Positions 1-14,040 of a stretch of 64,000 nucleotides of DNA are shown here, piece after piece; position 1 is the first letter of the stretch; each line of letters begins with the position of its first letter. The notes beneath the pieces are model-generated. The model had not been told where the DNA came from, did no database searches, and saw nothing but the letters and a program-made list of their open reading frames with translations. Position numbers and translations under genes: made by a program. Source of the DNA: Effrenium voratum (Eukaryota; Sar; Dinophyceae; Suessiales; Symbiodiniaceae). The stretch is taken from contig CAUJNA010000468.1 in the NCBI GenBank assembly GCA_963377175.1, positions 117,501-181,500 on the forward strand. The letters run 5' to 3'.

Positions 1-603
1 AGAGCCAGAGTCAAACCAGCTGACCTTTGCATCTGGGTGAATTCTGATGCGCCAAGCCAACAATCAAATCCTCGTCAGCCTACACTCCAGGGTAACACGA
101 AACCCTGAAAACCATCCCATGTTTCACAGGAATCCCCGAAATGTGGGGGGTGCAGGGCCCCGCTTTTGGGAGTCCTAGCCACACCCTTGGTGCGCCTCAT
201 AGCCGGTGCGGAAGGCGATGGTTGCCTGGTCCCACCTAGGTCACAACCCCCAGCTGTCTCTGGCGGTCCTCTTAGTTTTAGACCAACCTGTACTCAAAAA
301 AGCACCGCAAGGGGTGGGGCTTTCACGGAGACGGGTCAAAGAACCCGGGATACAGACAACTGGCCCTAGAGTGATTGAGTCGTGCTGCTTCTAAAATGTG
401 GCAAAGGAGACGAGTTACACGGCAAATGAAAAGTGCGAAAGGCTCTACTCTGCTGTGTCTGTTGTTGGGATGGAAGTCCGCTACATCTGGCCAGACATGG
501 GTGCGTCTTCTTTTTGAGGCCCTTTTCAGGATGGTTTAAAGGGAAACCAACAGGAAACCCATGTTCAGGCTCCGATCTTTGTTGAAAGACCAAACACCCA
601 AAT

Positions 604-715
604 GGGTATGGGTCAAAATGAAACCACCAGGAATCGGACAAAAGCAGGTTTTGGTGCTTGGTTCCATTTACCACGGCTAGCCATTTTGGGGCTAGCCTAT
701 TCTTGACCCACAGCC
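604..715. repeat. Introner/MITE-like short inverted-repeat element
   Basis: About 110 bp starting with GGTATGGGTCAAAA and ending with TTGACCCACAGCC, so the ends are imperfect inverted repeats. The interior (ACCACCAGGAATC, then TTCCATTTACCACGG) recurs at 6.5 and in part at 37.7 kb. The flanks (AATG and CATG) give no clear target duplication. It belongs to the same GGGTCAAAA-ended group as the longer family at 10.7, 21.5 and 22.7 kb. Confidence 0.55.
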
Positions 716-740
716 ACATGTTCACCAAAAAGGCGGGTCC

Positions 741-827
741 AAGTGGTCCGGTGGCATAAGGCCAGCGCTGCTCCATGCACTCGCGCTCCAGGCCCACCTC
801 GAAATACGAGCGAGCCGCGCAAGCCAG
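741..827 (-). CDS. Possible exon of a minus-strand gene (unrecognised)
   Basis: A minus-strand frame reads CLACAARSYFEVGLE followed by RECMEQRWPYATGPL. It has amphipathic, protein-like composition unlike its surroundings. Exon limits are uncertain; an internal CGAG^GTGGGC could be a splice site. It would be the most downstream exon of the series of minus-strand exons in this window. Function unknown. Confidence 0.3.
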
Positions 828-3496
828 GCACATGGAAAAACAGGGGCTCATCTTTTTTGGAGTTGGCACCTTTTTTTGGCTTGGTCTTGAAGAGAAACCA
901 AGAGGGATGGGTGGAGCAGAACACCAACCTTCAGCTTCCCTCCAATTCCAACCATCAGTTTCCATGACGCTTAAGGGGAAACCTCAAGGAGCACCTATTT
1001 ACTTGGTTGTTTCAGCATGTTTCAGGTATCTCTTAGTTGGTGGTGTGGATCGGTGGTTTGGATTTGGATTTGTGTAACCCCCAGGCTTCTGCAGAGGATA
1101 AATAGGAACTCCCTAAACCACCGGGCGAATAACCATTTTTTGCCCATGGCATCTCAGGGGTGTAGCTTAGAATGGCGCGCTACTTGTGCTTCCTTGCCCA
1201 GGCTTCCTCTTCATTTTCCCATAGCACAAAAAGGGCTCCCAAATCGTAGTGTCATTCTCAAAGACAACTCCGCGGTCGTGTGATTGATTCCCTATCTTGC
1301 AAGCAGACCGAGGAACCCGAGTTGCGCTTGGTTGTCTTGCATATCCAGGGCACGCATATAACCCGAAGCTCTGACTTGCCCAGTCATGGACTGGATGGAA
1401 GTGAGGGAATCGCGTGGCGTCGAGACTGTTCGTAAGTTTGCTGGTGCGTGCCATGTTGCACCACTTTCGGAGAGGGATGCACACCCGAAACTGACATGAA
1501 GCCAAGCGGATATATAGAGGATCCAACCAAGTCCAACCGCAAGTAGTTCTTACAGTATGTCATTGGACAAGTTCGGACATTGAAATTGAAAATGAAGGGA
1601 TCCAGATGGCATGCTTCTGCATGCTTGCGTCCTATGCGCCAAAGAGAGCCGGGCGCTGCTCCTCCCAATTCAAAATTCCCACACGGACTGCTGGATATCT
1701 CGACTGAACCACACATATCCAAGATTTCTTTTGGCCACAGAATCACACGACTCGAGACTCTTGGCCCAGTTGCATTGTGGTAGGCGATGGCAAGGACGGA
1801 GTAAACGTCCTATTGGCCAACCCAAGCCGTTCAGTCCCGGCCCCGTTTTAGGTTACATGTCGATGGTGGTGACTTGCAAGCAGAACTTCAACTTGCATGC
1901 GGGAAAAATGTTTGACTTACCCTCATGCTTGAGGCAATCCATCTCCTGGCAAAGTCAGCACAAACTGGTGGCTTGTCCAACTTCCTACGTAAAGTGGCAA
2001 TGAGCCACTGTTGCGTACACATCGACTTACTTGGCTTCAACAGTGTCACTGGAAGCCAACTACCCAATTTCGCAAACCACCCGAATTGCCCAATTGCCGC
2101 TGCCAAGGGACTTTGCCTTGAAGGGATGTGGGCAGTCCCGTATCTCCGAACTCGCGGGAAATTCGTGCCGAACGCGGGAGATCCGTGCCGAACGCGATGC
2201 AGCCATCTGTTGAGTTCTTTTGTATGTGGCCTGGCTGTATGGACCCCTTTCAAAGGCAGTTTGCAAGCATCCCTTCTGACCTGCTTCACAAATGGGCACC
2301 ATGATACTCCAAGCGCAACATGTGTCTAAGAAACAAAGTCAATCCGGCAGCGGGATGTCGGGATTTCTTCGCATCCCGTCCTGCGATGTTCCTGCCAGAC
2401 GTCGCAAGAGACCCAGTTGGGCGTGGCCAGTTGGACCCCTCCAAATCCGATTTATTGTCGTTCAAAACAGTCTTTCTGGGAAGGGCTAATTCCACAAATG
2501 AATGCCTCCCAGTACATGTGTCTGGAAAACCGGTTCCCTTCCGGGAATGTTCGAGTGGAGAAAATTGCCGGTGACGTCAGCTCTGAGACCTCTGAGACAC
2601 TGAACGTGCACTCTTTGGAACTCATGGATGCGACTTCCACCAACAACTTTGAGGGGGCTCAATACAAATCGTATCGTCAAAAAACCTCACCCAGGAGCAC
2701 TCACCCAAGATCAGCCCATGACCCGACTCAAGGGGGCTCTGATTTTTGGACCAGATCCGCTTCCTTCCTGCAAAGAGTACAGCCCGGAAGAGAAAAAAAG
2801 AGGGGGGAAAAAAAAAAAAAAAAAACGAAATTTGTCCTTTTGGTTTCCAACCAGACGTGCCGTCCAAATAGAGATCAGTCAGTTTGTGTCGCCCAAATAG
2901 TGACTTCGCTGGAACGTTTGCCCGCAGGAGCCAGACTTACAAGTCGACTTGTGACATTCTGTTGCCCCCAGCAAAAATATGCTTCTCCCAAGATAGAAAA
3001 TAGGAAACCCTCACCAATGGCAGAGAGCGGTGTTGTTTTGGTTTCCATTCAAAAATCATCCCCCTGTTTTTGGACAAGTATCAAAGGGTCTCCTGAGAAC
3101 TCAGGGAAACCAACATGAAAATCAGGTTATTGCAGAAAACAGCTGCATAAAAAGAAAACACAAACGAAGCCATTGTAGCATTGCTCCTGAGAACACCCCC
3201 CCCCCCACACACAATTGGATGTTGTGTTGATCAAAGCCATTTGTAGTCAAGGGTGTTTCAACACTGGGGTTAATTCGAGAAACAAACATGATGCAAAATG
3301 CCATATTCAAAGGTTCCAACTGGGCCAGGTGAGTCATACATAATCAAAACCCGGTATTCCCATGGTCTACCCAACACCATGCAAAAAAACAAATGAAAAG
3401 GCGGAATTCCACACCCATTTGTGGCTGGGATTTTCCCTTACCCTCCAATTACCCGGTGGCGGCGTTGAAACATTCCTACCATTTTCCAGGCGTGTC

Positions 3497-3545
3497 CTGG
3501 TTCGTTCATCCGCTTGTTCAGGAGGTCCAAGGCCGCCAGTGCATG
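3497..3545 (-). CDS. Small exon, TPR-like helix
   Basis: The 49-bp minus-strand exon is bounded by an acceptor CCGCCAG and a donor ACCAG^GACACG, a GA donor of the kind reported in dinoflagellates. It encodes HALAALDLLNKRMNEP plus one base. The AL..LDLLNKR pattern fits one helix of a TPR or related helical repeat. It probably belongs to the same gene as the exons at 5.7-27 kb, but I cannot show the join. Confidence 0.45.
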
Positions 3546-4828
3546 CTGGCGGTCCGAACTGATCCGACCGTTGGGTCTGGTGCTGTTGCCTGGTTTTTTG
3601 CTTCTTGTTTTTTCTTTATTTTTTTGTTGGGGGGGAGGGGCATGGAAACCAGTTCTGGACAGAATCCCCACAATTTTGACGGAAACCCCATTGGGCATAT
3701 CTCTTCTCAAGCCCGTCTGCTTAAAGGGACTACAACGAGCACGGTTGGGGCGTTCACCATTTTGAGACAATCCGATGCCCCCCGAAATGGCCCCTTATGA
3801 ATGAACTTGAGACCCACGAAGCCCGAAGGGCCCCAACAAGGGACTGCGGATCAATAAAACTTAGCATATCAACAGGAAGGTGTTCTCGCAACAAGCGAAG
3901 AATCCCCAGCAATATGGGGCGCGCACTATGTACTGCACTAGGCTGGTTTCTTCCTGGGATATCATGTTGGCGGGTCGAAACGTATGTTTCCGAGGTGCGA
4001 CTCCAATATGAAACTGCTCCAAAGCAACCAGCACCATCTCCCCTTGCGCGCAAGTATCGCTTTTCAAGGTGGCAAGGGCAAGAGTTCAACCTGAATCCAT
4101 TGACAAATATCCCACTGAAGAACCCTCTTGTGAGCACCCTTTGCTGGATTGTCCTCTACCATCCAGGTTTTGGTTGGGACCGGCCACACGCGGCGCATAG
4201 GTGTGGATGGTTGCGAAAACCGTTTCGCACCACGAAATGAAACCATGGTTGAAACCACAAGGTTTGTTGGTTTTTACGTTGGGACATCGAATCATTCCGT
4301 TGGGTTTCTTAGGTGGTGCGAAATGGATTTCGTCCATGCACTGTAGGTGTCCTTTTTTGCTTACTTTGGCTCGAAATAGATGGGTTCCACTGGCTTAGAT
4401 TGGTTTTATGCCATTCACCAGAGCAATCTAACCCATCATGGGAGGGACTTGGTCACGGCAGGCAAAGACAATTTTGTTAGCGGCATTTGAGTGGTGGTTT
4501 TTATTGTCTTCAAATTTGCATTGACGTATCAAACCCTTCCGCGAAACCTTCAACAATGTCCCTTCCGCGAGCTTCCGCCGGAAAATAACCTTCCGCAAAC
4601 CTTCCGCGGCTGCAGTGTGGCACTACCTTTTTGGCTGATATGTCAACATCTATACATGTTTGCTTGAGTCTTCAGATTCTGAAGCAGTTGAACGTGTCTG
4701 ATCGCAGATAGATGGGGAGTGAATTCGGCATATTAGGGTGACAATGCCGCTCGCGGGCCTCATTCTCATATTTAAATGTAATGCAATGCAATGCAGTGTA
4801 ATGTATGTTTTCGTCTCTGGGTGGTGTG

Positions 4829-5395
<567 letters not shown>

Positions 5396-5744
5396 TGTTT
5401 GGTTTTTATTTCTTTGGCTTTTCGTTTCCACGTCGTTTTAGATACTGGAGTTTTTATCATGTCCTCGTCATATTTGTTTGCTGAGTTGTATTCTGTCGTG
5501 TGTTGTGTATTGGGCTTGCCTCCTGGTCCCTGTTTTCGCGCGGTTGGCGCCTTGTTGTTGTCCAATGAAATTGGGAGCAACAAGAGTGGCAAAACCAACA
5601 ACATTGACAAAGCTGGGCTACGCCCACCGAACAGGAAATGCGTAAACCCACCCAAAGAAAGGAAAACACGTTTGCTGGCTCCATCCACCAAATCTGACAC
5701 GTGGGTTACAGGGCAAAACCTGGCACCAATTTTGCGGCTGGCAC

Positions 5745-5790
5745 CTGCAAAGCTTTGTCGTGCTTCTCCAGCTTTGAGAGAACCGCACAC
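5745..5790 (-). CDS. TPR-like exon
   Basis: The 46-bp minus-strand exon lies between an acceptor CTGAG and a donor TTTGCAG^GTGCC. After one completing base it encodes CAVLSKLEKHDKALQ. The L.KL..HDKAL pattern is the second half of a TPR first helix and loop, where kinesin-light-chain-type TPRs have a gkydkAl-like sequence. It probably continues the TPR gene seen upstream on this strand at 8.3-27 kb. Confidence 0.5.
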
Positions 5791-6547
5791 CTCAGGCCAA
5801 CAGTGTGGCGGCTCAGATGATCGGAATGCCGCAACTTGACGCCCGAAGGAAGAATCCTACCGAACGCGGCCGTGGGTGAAATGGGAAACTGGCACTCAAC
5901 CAACTCGGAGCAAACAACCTGAGGACTGGATGACCGGGAACCGCCCTACATATTTGCAGGTCGTGGCGAAAAATCAAAAAGCTGACGTGTGGACAAGCGC
6001 GGGTTCCCTCATGAAACCGCCAGCATCCAACCGAGTTTGTCGAGAATGTTTAGCTTCAACTCATGGCAACCCAATCCCCGACAGCCCCTCTCCCACTCAA
6101 AAGTCCGCGTCGCACAGAATTCACTTCCGCGAATATGGCTTCAAGCAGGTTCTTCCCTGGGGGGTGGGCTTTGCACGTCTCCAACCGCCACGTGGCAATG
6201 TCTTGCGAAGGTCGCGGCCAGGTTTGTGTGTGATGAAGCTGGCAACCAGCAAACAATCCCGGCAGAACTCGCTTCTAGTACCCTTGTAGATCAAGTCCTG
6301 CTCCCTACTTCCCACCAAAATGAAGTGTTTTGGGGATTTAGTGCTTGTTTGCTTTTTGATGCGCAGGAGAAAAACCAATTGGAGGTCCACAAGTTGGCAG
6401 AAAAAAAGCTCAAACTGAGCCTCCAGGAGCAAGGCAAACTGCCTGCTGGGACTGGCACAGGTTCAGATGGGTGCCCGCCAGAGTCACCTCGCTCAAGGAG
6501 CGGAGCTCGGACTCACCGAAAACTGAGCAAGAAGGTGGACCAAATGG

Positions 6548-6643
6548 GTATGGGTCAAAACTAAACCACCAGGGGACCGCAGGTTTTAGTCCTTCGTTCC
6601 ATTTACCACGGTTCCATTTTGGGCACCTATTTTTGACCCAGAG
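6548..6643. repeat. Introner/MITE-like element with 8-bp target duplication
   Basis: A 96-bp element with ends GTATGGGTCAAAA and TTTTTGACCCAGAG is flanked by direct repeats CCAAATGG at 6540-6547 and 6644-6651. The interior (ACCACCAGG, TTCCATTTACCACGG) matches the copy at 604-715. The target duplication shows insertion by a transposase-like mechanism. Confidence 0.75.
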
Positions 6644-8260
6644 CCAAATGGCCAGGAAGGTGGATGCTTCAGAGAAGGCGGATCTTGTGGGTCAGCCTCC
6701 TATTCTCGAAACCTTCCCGGGAGAGCTTCGAGTTGGATTCTTGGAAAATAACACGGTGGCAGCTTGGCTGTGAGCCAAAACGAACGTCTTCAGGCCCAAG
6801 GTCCAGGGGCCCTTTTAACAAAACTAAAGTGCGAAAGCTGGAACACAGGGTGCTGTTTTGGGTACTCCCGCTTTGAGACAAACACGAAAGGCAAGCACGT
6901 TCCTCTCATCGTGGGTGGTTCCCCTACAAGCCCATCCATCACCTTTTGCACCAGGAAATCAAAGAGTTGCCAAAGATCCGAGCGATTCGGATCATGCACT
7001 CAAGACTAGCTCTATCATTTGCCAGTCACCTTTTCATGATTCACACTCGGAGCTTCAATCCAAGGAATCACACGCAACGTCAAAACGAAACCTGAGTTGG
7101 CCATTTAACTACACTGGTGGCTCGAGAATCTTTCGAACTGCAAAAGGGGCAAAAGCCCAATACACGCTTCAGCGCCTCCTGGCAAATAATTCGGAAGCTT
7201 GAGAAAAGGAATCCTCAAGCAAGCCCAAGCTCGTGTACTTCAGATTTCGGTGAGTTTTGCTTAGTGTAGAACACACGGAAAGCGCGGCCCTTTCGGGCCG
7301 GCCGACTGGAGGAAAAGGCAATCGTCCCCCTCGGCTTTTCAAATAGAAAACCAGACACCCATATCAAGCGATACCTGTTGGAAGCCGAAAAAAACAAATT
7401 CTGGCCCTCATACCCAATGTAATCCTCTGTCAAAGGGAGGGGTCAGCAAAACGGACCAGAGCCGCCAAAATCCAGCGGTCAAACCCTCACGCTCTCGGAC
7501 CCAGCCTCATCGGTTGACAACTCCACCTCCCAGCCAACGCAATTGCCAATGGAGCTGATTGGACCCTTTCCCTCTCAAAGGGACCCTCTGGTTGGTTCCA
7601 TGCTAAAAGGCACAAATTTGGACCCCCCCCTTTCTGCGGCTGACAACCTGGGGGCGGCAGCCCACACATTCCTGGGAGCAGCCCAGGAAATCAGTCGAGA
7701 AGGCAACTGACCTTGCAAACCATTCGGGCGTGTGCGTTATTTGAGAATACCCCTTTTTGGTTTGTTTGAAAGGGAAGCCCAAAGGAAAAACGAGGCCATT
7801 TTCGCGGCTTCGAAGTCACCCTCTTTCCAAAAATTATCTTCAAACAGGAAGCCCCTATTGAGCTGGAGAAGCAAAAGAAACCCACCTCCTCCTGCTCGCG
7901 AAACTTGAGGCAACTTGGGAGTCCGCTGAAGCCGGTCGAAACGTGGGAATTCCACGTTCCAAACATCAGATTTGTAGATTGGATCAATCGAACCTACGTG
8001 CCATGCAACTCTCTCCAAATATGTGCAGGTCGCTTTTGCAACGATGCCCTACTTTAGAGTTGTTATCGAGGTCCACAAAAACTATCAGGCAACACTCTTG
8101 GGCGTTCCGGATCCCGGAACGTCCACTCCTGAGGAACAAAAGAAGAATGGAAGCCATAGGTGGCCTTTTGGAGAAATGGATGGCCCTGGTAAATGGAGGA
8201 AAACCCATCTAAACCAGTGGAAGCCATCTATTTGTGACCAAACTCACCTAGAAAGGACGC

Positions 8261-8368
8261 CTAGGACAGAAGCTCTTCGCGTCTCATGTTCTGTGAGGCC
8301 CTCGCGTGCCCCGCCTCCAGCTTCAGGGCCCGTCGCAAGTAGCTCAGCGCGCCGTGGAACTTGCCGAC
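8261..8368 (-). CDS. TPR exon, possibly the C-terminal exon
   Basis: The exon follows an acceptor TTTGCCGACAG and opens in phase 0 with VGKFHGALSYLRRALKLEAG, the second half of a TPR. It joins exactly in phase to the exon at 9076-9176, which ends ...NNLGCYYKK, recreating the consensus NNLG.YYK..GK...AL.YL.RAL.LE. The frame reaches a TAG at 8261-8263 after 35 codons. Either this is the real C-terminus, or an unseen donor leads on to the exons at 5.7 and 3.5 kb. Confidence 0.75.
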   Translation of the reverse strand, partial: VGKFHGALSYLRRALKLEAGHARASQNMRREELLS

Positions 8369-9075
8369 CTGTCGGCAAAAAAGCGCCGCACGATTGGAGC
8401 ACGCAAAACAAGGCAGACACGTGGCACACCACGGGAAAGCGACGTTAAACGGAACAAGAAGGCTCAGTTGCACGCGCAAAACAAAAACGCGCCAGGCATG
8501 CCGGGTACATCAAATCCCCAAAAAAAAGAGCTGCTCCGTCTCGTGGTCAACCGAAGGCACGCACATCCGAATCATCGAGCCCTTTCGAATGAAACAGCTC
8601 TTGGAGCTGACTCGTGGACGGAACCTGTCAACTGAGTTCTGTCTCCACTTCACATAAAACAGTATACACGCGCTTCGCTAACAAAAAAGAGATTCTTCGG
8701 ACTGCACTTAGCTAGACAAATATGAGTAGTTCTTGACCGTGCTTTTCTCACACGTGTCCTGAGGGAAGGAAGCGAGTGTTCCGCCCATAAAGAGGAGAAC
8801 ATGAGTCAATCAACACTCGAAGGAATCTCCTCAGTGGCCCACACGAGGTTTGCGAATAGGATTTGCACCAGGTTTGGCTTGCTTGGGTTGCCATTTAAGG
8901 TTTATCACGCTCAGGACCTTGAGACGATGCATCCGTTTTAGGGGCTGTGGGGAACAAGGCTTGCTCCTTGCAAATGAACCCCATAGGCGATTGCCATGTT
9001 GCTTGCCTTCAAAACAGCCCCACAAAAAGGAGGCACATTCGCGAAAAAAAGGCCACCAGCCCCGCCAGCCCCTAC

Positions 9076-9176
9076 CTTCTTGTAGTAGCAGCCCAAGTTG
9101 TTGCAGGTTGTCGCCAGCAATGAGCTGCTGTCACCCTCGGCGCAGCTCGCGGTGGACCCGCTTGGGGAGCCAGTTC
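9076..9176 (-). CDS. TPR exon (first helix)
   Basis: The 101-bp exon has an acceptor ATATCACCAG and a canonical donor AAGAAG^GTAGGG. It encodes a Gly/Ser-rich lead (TGSPSGSTASCAEGDS) and then SSLLATTCNNLGCYYKK. NNLG.YY is the hallmark of kinesin-light-chain-type TPR helix A. Its phase-0 end matches the start of the exon at 8261-8368, which completes the repeat. This is the best-supported splice junction of the TPR gene. Confidence 0.75.
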
Positions 9177-10571
9177 CTGGTGATATTCCTGTGTTCAAAT
9201 CCATTAATTCTACTCGTTCTCCCAAAAGTGGAAACAACCGGGGAAAGGTCGTTCAAAAGACAAATGGCCGAAACTCCAAATTGGGAAATGAAATGAACCC
9301 TTGGCTGTTGATGGCAGTCAGCCCAATAGCTTCACACACTCGGTATGCGGGTGAGGATGCAGGCCCAAGCTCCACAGTCACGTTGTCCTGTTCATCCTTC
9401 TGTTGTCCCAACTCATTTTCCCCCGATCCCACGCCCTAGCCTACTTTCCACAATTTCTTCATAGGCAATCTGTTTTAGAGAGTCCCGTCGTTGGCCCGCG
9501 CACCAGCCAGCCATTTTTTTGCGCCAACACCGGCTTAGGCCACCAAGTCCCCTGCAGTCCAAACAAAAACAGCAAGCTGGCCAGAAACTGCAAATTGCTC
9601 ACTACAGCTTGCCAAAAAACGGGTTTGACAAGCTCATCAGTGGCATTGGCATTTAAGGAGATAAGAGGGTAAATGGGAGAGGAGGAGAGAAGAACGGAGA
9701 TTTATTGGGGCGCCAGGATAACTTCCAGAACCTAATCTTTGGAACGAACCACAAGTCCCAATTTCAAGAGTTGCAAGCTGCATCCCTTGGCCGACCTCAA
9801 GGTGTCCCATCACTAACCATAGATTTCCGTGTTTGCCATGAGTGTGTTTGGCAAGCCTGATCCTAAAGTGCTTTGTGGGCTTCCATTTGCTTCCCCCACC
9901 CTGGAAAAATAAATATATACCCAGTAGTAACTAATATAATCCCTTTACACCTACAAGGGCAAATAACAATCAAAAATGGAAGTAGCTTCTCTTTGGCCAT
10001 AAGCCCCTCAGTGTCAACCCCACCCCCATGGCCTCCATCTGATTTGCCATCAGGATGGCCTCGTGCGCACGTCGCGCAGTCCCCCTTCCCCGAAGCTGTC
10101 AGTGAAAAACTCAAAGGCGGAGAGAGAGAAACCGCTTTTCCGAGATGCCCCCCGTTGTTTACCAGACTTGATGTGAACCTGGCTCGAGGCCATAATTACT
10201 GGGAGAGGGTCATTCTGAAGCACTCGTCTCGAGGACACTCATTTAAGCATTTTGGGGCTTCCCAGCAGACAGAATTAGCTCCCCCCGAGCGAGTGCCTCT
10301 CAGTAGGAAGAAGCTCCCTCGACATCAGCATGATTTCAGCAACAGGAGTCATAAACCCGCAGCACAACCTGATCCATGCACTCCATGACAACGGATGCAC
10401 CAGGTCTATGGGAAGCTGGCATTGATTCCTGGTTCCGCAGCTCCTGTTCAAAAAGGGACCTTTCGAGAATACCAAGGAGGGATTCCCCCATCCCTACCCA
10501 TTCTTGTCACCCCTACATATACAAATACACAACAATGCCTCTTCCTTTGTTTTCTCATTCCCCTGACCCAA

Positions 10572-10639
10572 GCCTCGGCATACTTGAACTGCTCGAACGC
10601 CGCTTTGAGATCCCCGGTCCGCAGGCGCTCCATGCCATC
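10572..10639 (-). CDS. TPR-like exon
   Basis: After an acceptor TTTCCTTCCAG a minus-strand frame reads DGMERLRTGDLKAAFEQFKYAEA. The G...R.GDL.AAFE.F..A pattern matches TPR helix A and B. The 3' limit is uncertain because no clear donor follows the TGG at about 10,572. It lies upstream of the exon at 9.1 kb in the same orientation and is probably part of the same gene. Confidence 0.6.
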
Positions 10640-10707
10640 CTGGAAGGAAACCGGCGTCGCACGTCGCGGTGACCGAGGGGGAAAAAACTCCGTGCCTGTG
10701 GCGATGT

Positions 10708-10828
10708 GGCTGTGGGTCGAAATCCTTGACCCCCAGTGAATATCCCAATCCAACCACTAAAATAGGTTCTAAAATGAGTGGTGCACCGAAAACCCCCAAA
10801 ATGGTACCATTGGTTTTGACCCACAGCC
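10708..10828. repeat. Introner/MITE-like element, long family, TSD ATGT
   Basis: A 121-bp element begins GGCTGTGGGTCGAAATCC and ends GGTTTTGACCCACAGCC, an almost perfect terminal inverted repeat. The interior has CCAACCACTAAAATAGG and CAAAATGGTACCATTGG. Direct repeats ATGT flank it at 10,704-10,707 and 10,829-10,832. Related copies lie at 21.5, 22.7, 23.8 and 25.9 kb. Confidence 0.8.
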
Positions 10829-10978
10829 ATGTATAGCTTCATTTCTTGATTCATGTACCCTCGCCCCACGTGCTCAGCAAAAGTCGCCCAGCCTTGTTGA
10901 GCCTCCAAGGCTGGCCAAGCAACTCTGGTATTTTGCGCGTCGTGCCTTGAAGAAGACTGAATATCTCATGTTCATGCC

Positions 10979-11926
<948 letters not shown>

Positions 11927-12682
11927 AAACATTCATACAGAAATACACACACTTAGAGTGTACAGTGGGCGCTGTTTGGAATCTGCCCAAAAATGTGCAC
12001 TCGCAATACTCAAGAAAGTATTGGCAATAAGTCTGGTGTTGGCCCAACTCAAGCCTTCACCCAAACCTCACAAAGAGGAGCTTTTGACAGTTGGCATTGA
12101 TTGTTTTTGGGGGATGAAATCGAAGCAGTCTGCTGGGGGTGAAGCTGCGGCGAGTTCTGTCCTTGTTGCAGGAGACAACCAAGGACTCCACATCGCCAAG
12201 CTGTATCTCTCCCTCAGGTTGCAAGGCGATCAATGGCACCAATCAAATCGCTGGATCAAAGCTACACATATTGCACCCATCAGAAATGTGTTTATGTCTC
12301 AAAACTAGGGCACCACCATGGCCCAAAAAGAGATCGACGTTCCCAAAACAAAACTTGAGCAGACTCATTGAATCAGTGGTGTCGCTGCTGGTCTCAGAAG
12401 GATTGGCGAAACAGGCTACTCTCAAAAGTGCAACAATGCCTAGATCGTCCCGGCCGCCAAAACCTTCTCTCCTTCCCCTTCCCCAGCCCTAGGCAAGTAC
12501 ATAACATTGAACCCCCAGATGTCTACGAAGTGGAAGGGTCTAGGATGTGCCTCAAATAATAGCACCCCCTTTCGGGAATGCTTATCTTCAACTCCATCCA
12601 GCACGGGTCAATGGCCCCACCCAAGCCCCCGGCCGGCGGCTCCACGGCCACTGCCATGGCTCAAATCTCGCCCATGTCTCAC

Positions 12683-12765
12683 TTTGATCCGCCGGGCTGC
12701 GGCCCAGTCGATGCGTCGCACCTTGGAAGCGGCGCTTGCCTCGGCTCCAGCGGCTCTCGCAAGGT
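12683..12765 (-). CDS. Exon, alanine/arginine-rich helix
   Basis: The 83-bp minus-strand exon lies between an acceptor TTCTACCAG and a donor ATCAAA^GTGAGAC. After two completing bases it encodes LARAAGAEASAASKVRRIDW and then AAARRIK. It is strongly helical with no diagnostic motif. It lies between TPR exons of the same orientation, so I assign it tentatively to the TPR gene. Confidence 0.5.
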
Positions 12766-13465
12766 CTGGTAGAAGGAAAAATCCTTTCGTGGCGAAGGAC
12801 CACTTCTGGCGTGAAAGCGGGCTTTCGTGGGGCAAGATTGGGGGGTCCTCTTAGCATTGGTTCAAACCCTCAGACCAGTTCCAAGAAAGAAAGGCACTGG
12901 CCAACCCTTCCTTTTCCAACTTGCTGAGCAAATGCGGCAATGCCCCTTGGCGAGAATTTGGGTGTCGCACCCTCCCTAACCTTTCCCCGGCGAAGGTCCC
13001 AAGCAAGTCACGTTTCCAGAGGAGTGGTTCATGTGCTTGGCCAAGCCTCTTTCTCCCGCCGTTCAGCGAGTGAAACGGAATTCGAGGTGAAACCGGTGAC
13101 ACGTTTCCTCACCGCACCAAAGCCATGGTTCCCAGGCTCGTGCTCCTCGTGTCCATCCCAACCTGCCAAATCAAAGCGGATGAAGGGAGTTCCAAGTTTG
13201 GTACTGCGCAAGCAACAAAACAGGTCACCAGAACGTGTACTGCCCACACTTGTCAACAAAAATCAGACAAAGAACTGTGCTACAGTGCTTCGAGAGCAAT
13301 GAAAGCCCTTTGGTACACAACTGCTATAAGCATGACCTGACCTTGTGCAATTCAGCCCTTGAAATTGCTTTTCGATGGCCGCAGGCACTTCATACGGTCT
13401 CACACCAGCCGCTACAATGCTCCACTTGTCGCGAACATGCCGCACATGGCCCAAACATGCCGCGC

Positions 13466-13523
13466 CTTGAGGACAATGCGCCCGGTGCTTTCATCAATCT
13501 GGCGCTTCGCGCGGATGAACTTC
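13466..13523 (-). CDS. Small exon of the minus-strand gene
   Basis: The 58-bp exon lies between an acceptor CTGCTTCGCCAG and a GC donor CTCAAG^GCGCGG. After one completing base it encodes KFIRAKRQIDESTGRIVLK. No family is recognised. Position and orientation fit the TPR gene. Confidence 0.45.
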
Positions 13524-13549
13524 CTGGCGAAGCAGGCCGAAACCGCAGG

Positions 13550-14040
13550 TGTTTCTGTGTGTGTGTGTGTCTTCATGCGGCACTGTGGGTGTGTGTGTGT
13601 GTGCGTGTGTGTCTGTGTGTGTGAGTCTGCGTGATGCCTATGTGTCTATGTCTATCTCTATGTGTCTCTGCGTGTCGCTATGTGTCTCTGTGTCTTTCGT
13701 GCCTCTAAGTCTATCTGTGTCTCTCCGTGTATCTCTGTGTGCCTCTGTGTGTCTCTCTCTCTCTGTGTCTGTGTCTGTCTGTGTCTCTGTCTATCTATGC
13801 GTGTGTAGCTATGCATGTGTCTAGTGTGGGTGTGTGTGTGTGTGTGGTGTCGCCGTGTGTCTCTGCGCCTCTGTGTGTGTGTGTATGTGTGTTTGTTTCT
13901 TTGTGTGATGTCACTCTGTGTGGCTCTACGTGTCTCTAAGTGTCCTTGTCAGTGTCCTTGTCTGTCTCTGTGTGTGTGGGTGTGTCAATGTGTCTGTATG
14001 CGTCTACATGTGTCTCCATGTGCGATTGCGTTCCTTTGTT
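13550..14040. repeat. Degenerate TGTGTCTC low-complexity tract
   Basis: About 490 bp of imperfect TG, TGTC and TCTC repeats with scattered substitutions. It probably lies in an intron between exons at 14.5 and 13.5 kb. No gene is seen in it. Confidence 0.9.

Larger units (their letters stand above)
1..3496. other. Intron/intergenic DNA with one possible exon and one short inverted-repeat element
   Basis: Apart from the weak exon near 741-827 and the inverted-repeat element at 604-715, I see no convincing coding sequence on either strand. The open frames are short, carry no family motif and are interrupted by A, C or T runs. Similar unassigned DNA fills most of 3.6-5.7, 5.8-8.2, 19.6-22.6, 27.6-32.6, 40-43.7 and 45.2-47.7 kb. 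Confidence 0.5.

Noticed and set aside
3345..3450. Further copy of the AATCAAAACCCGGTA element family
   Set aside because: Only the left end is recognisable; no right inverted repeat or duplication, so not listed as an element.
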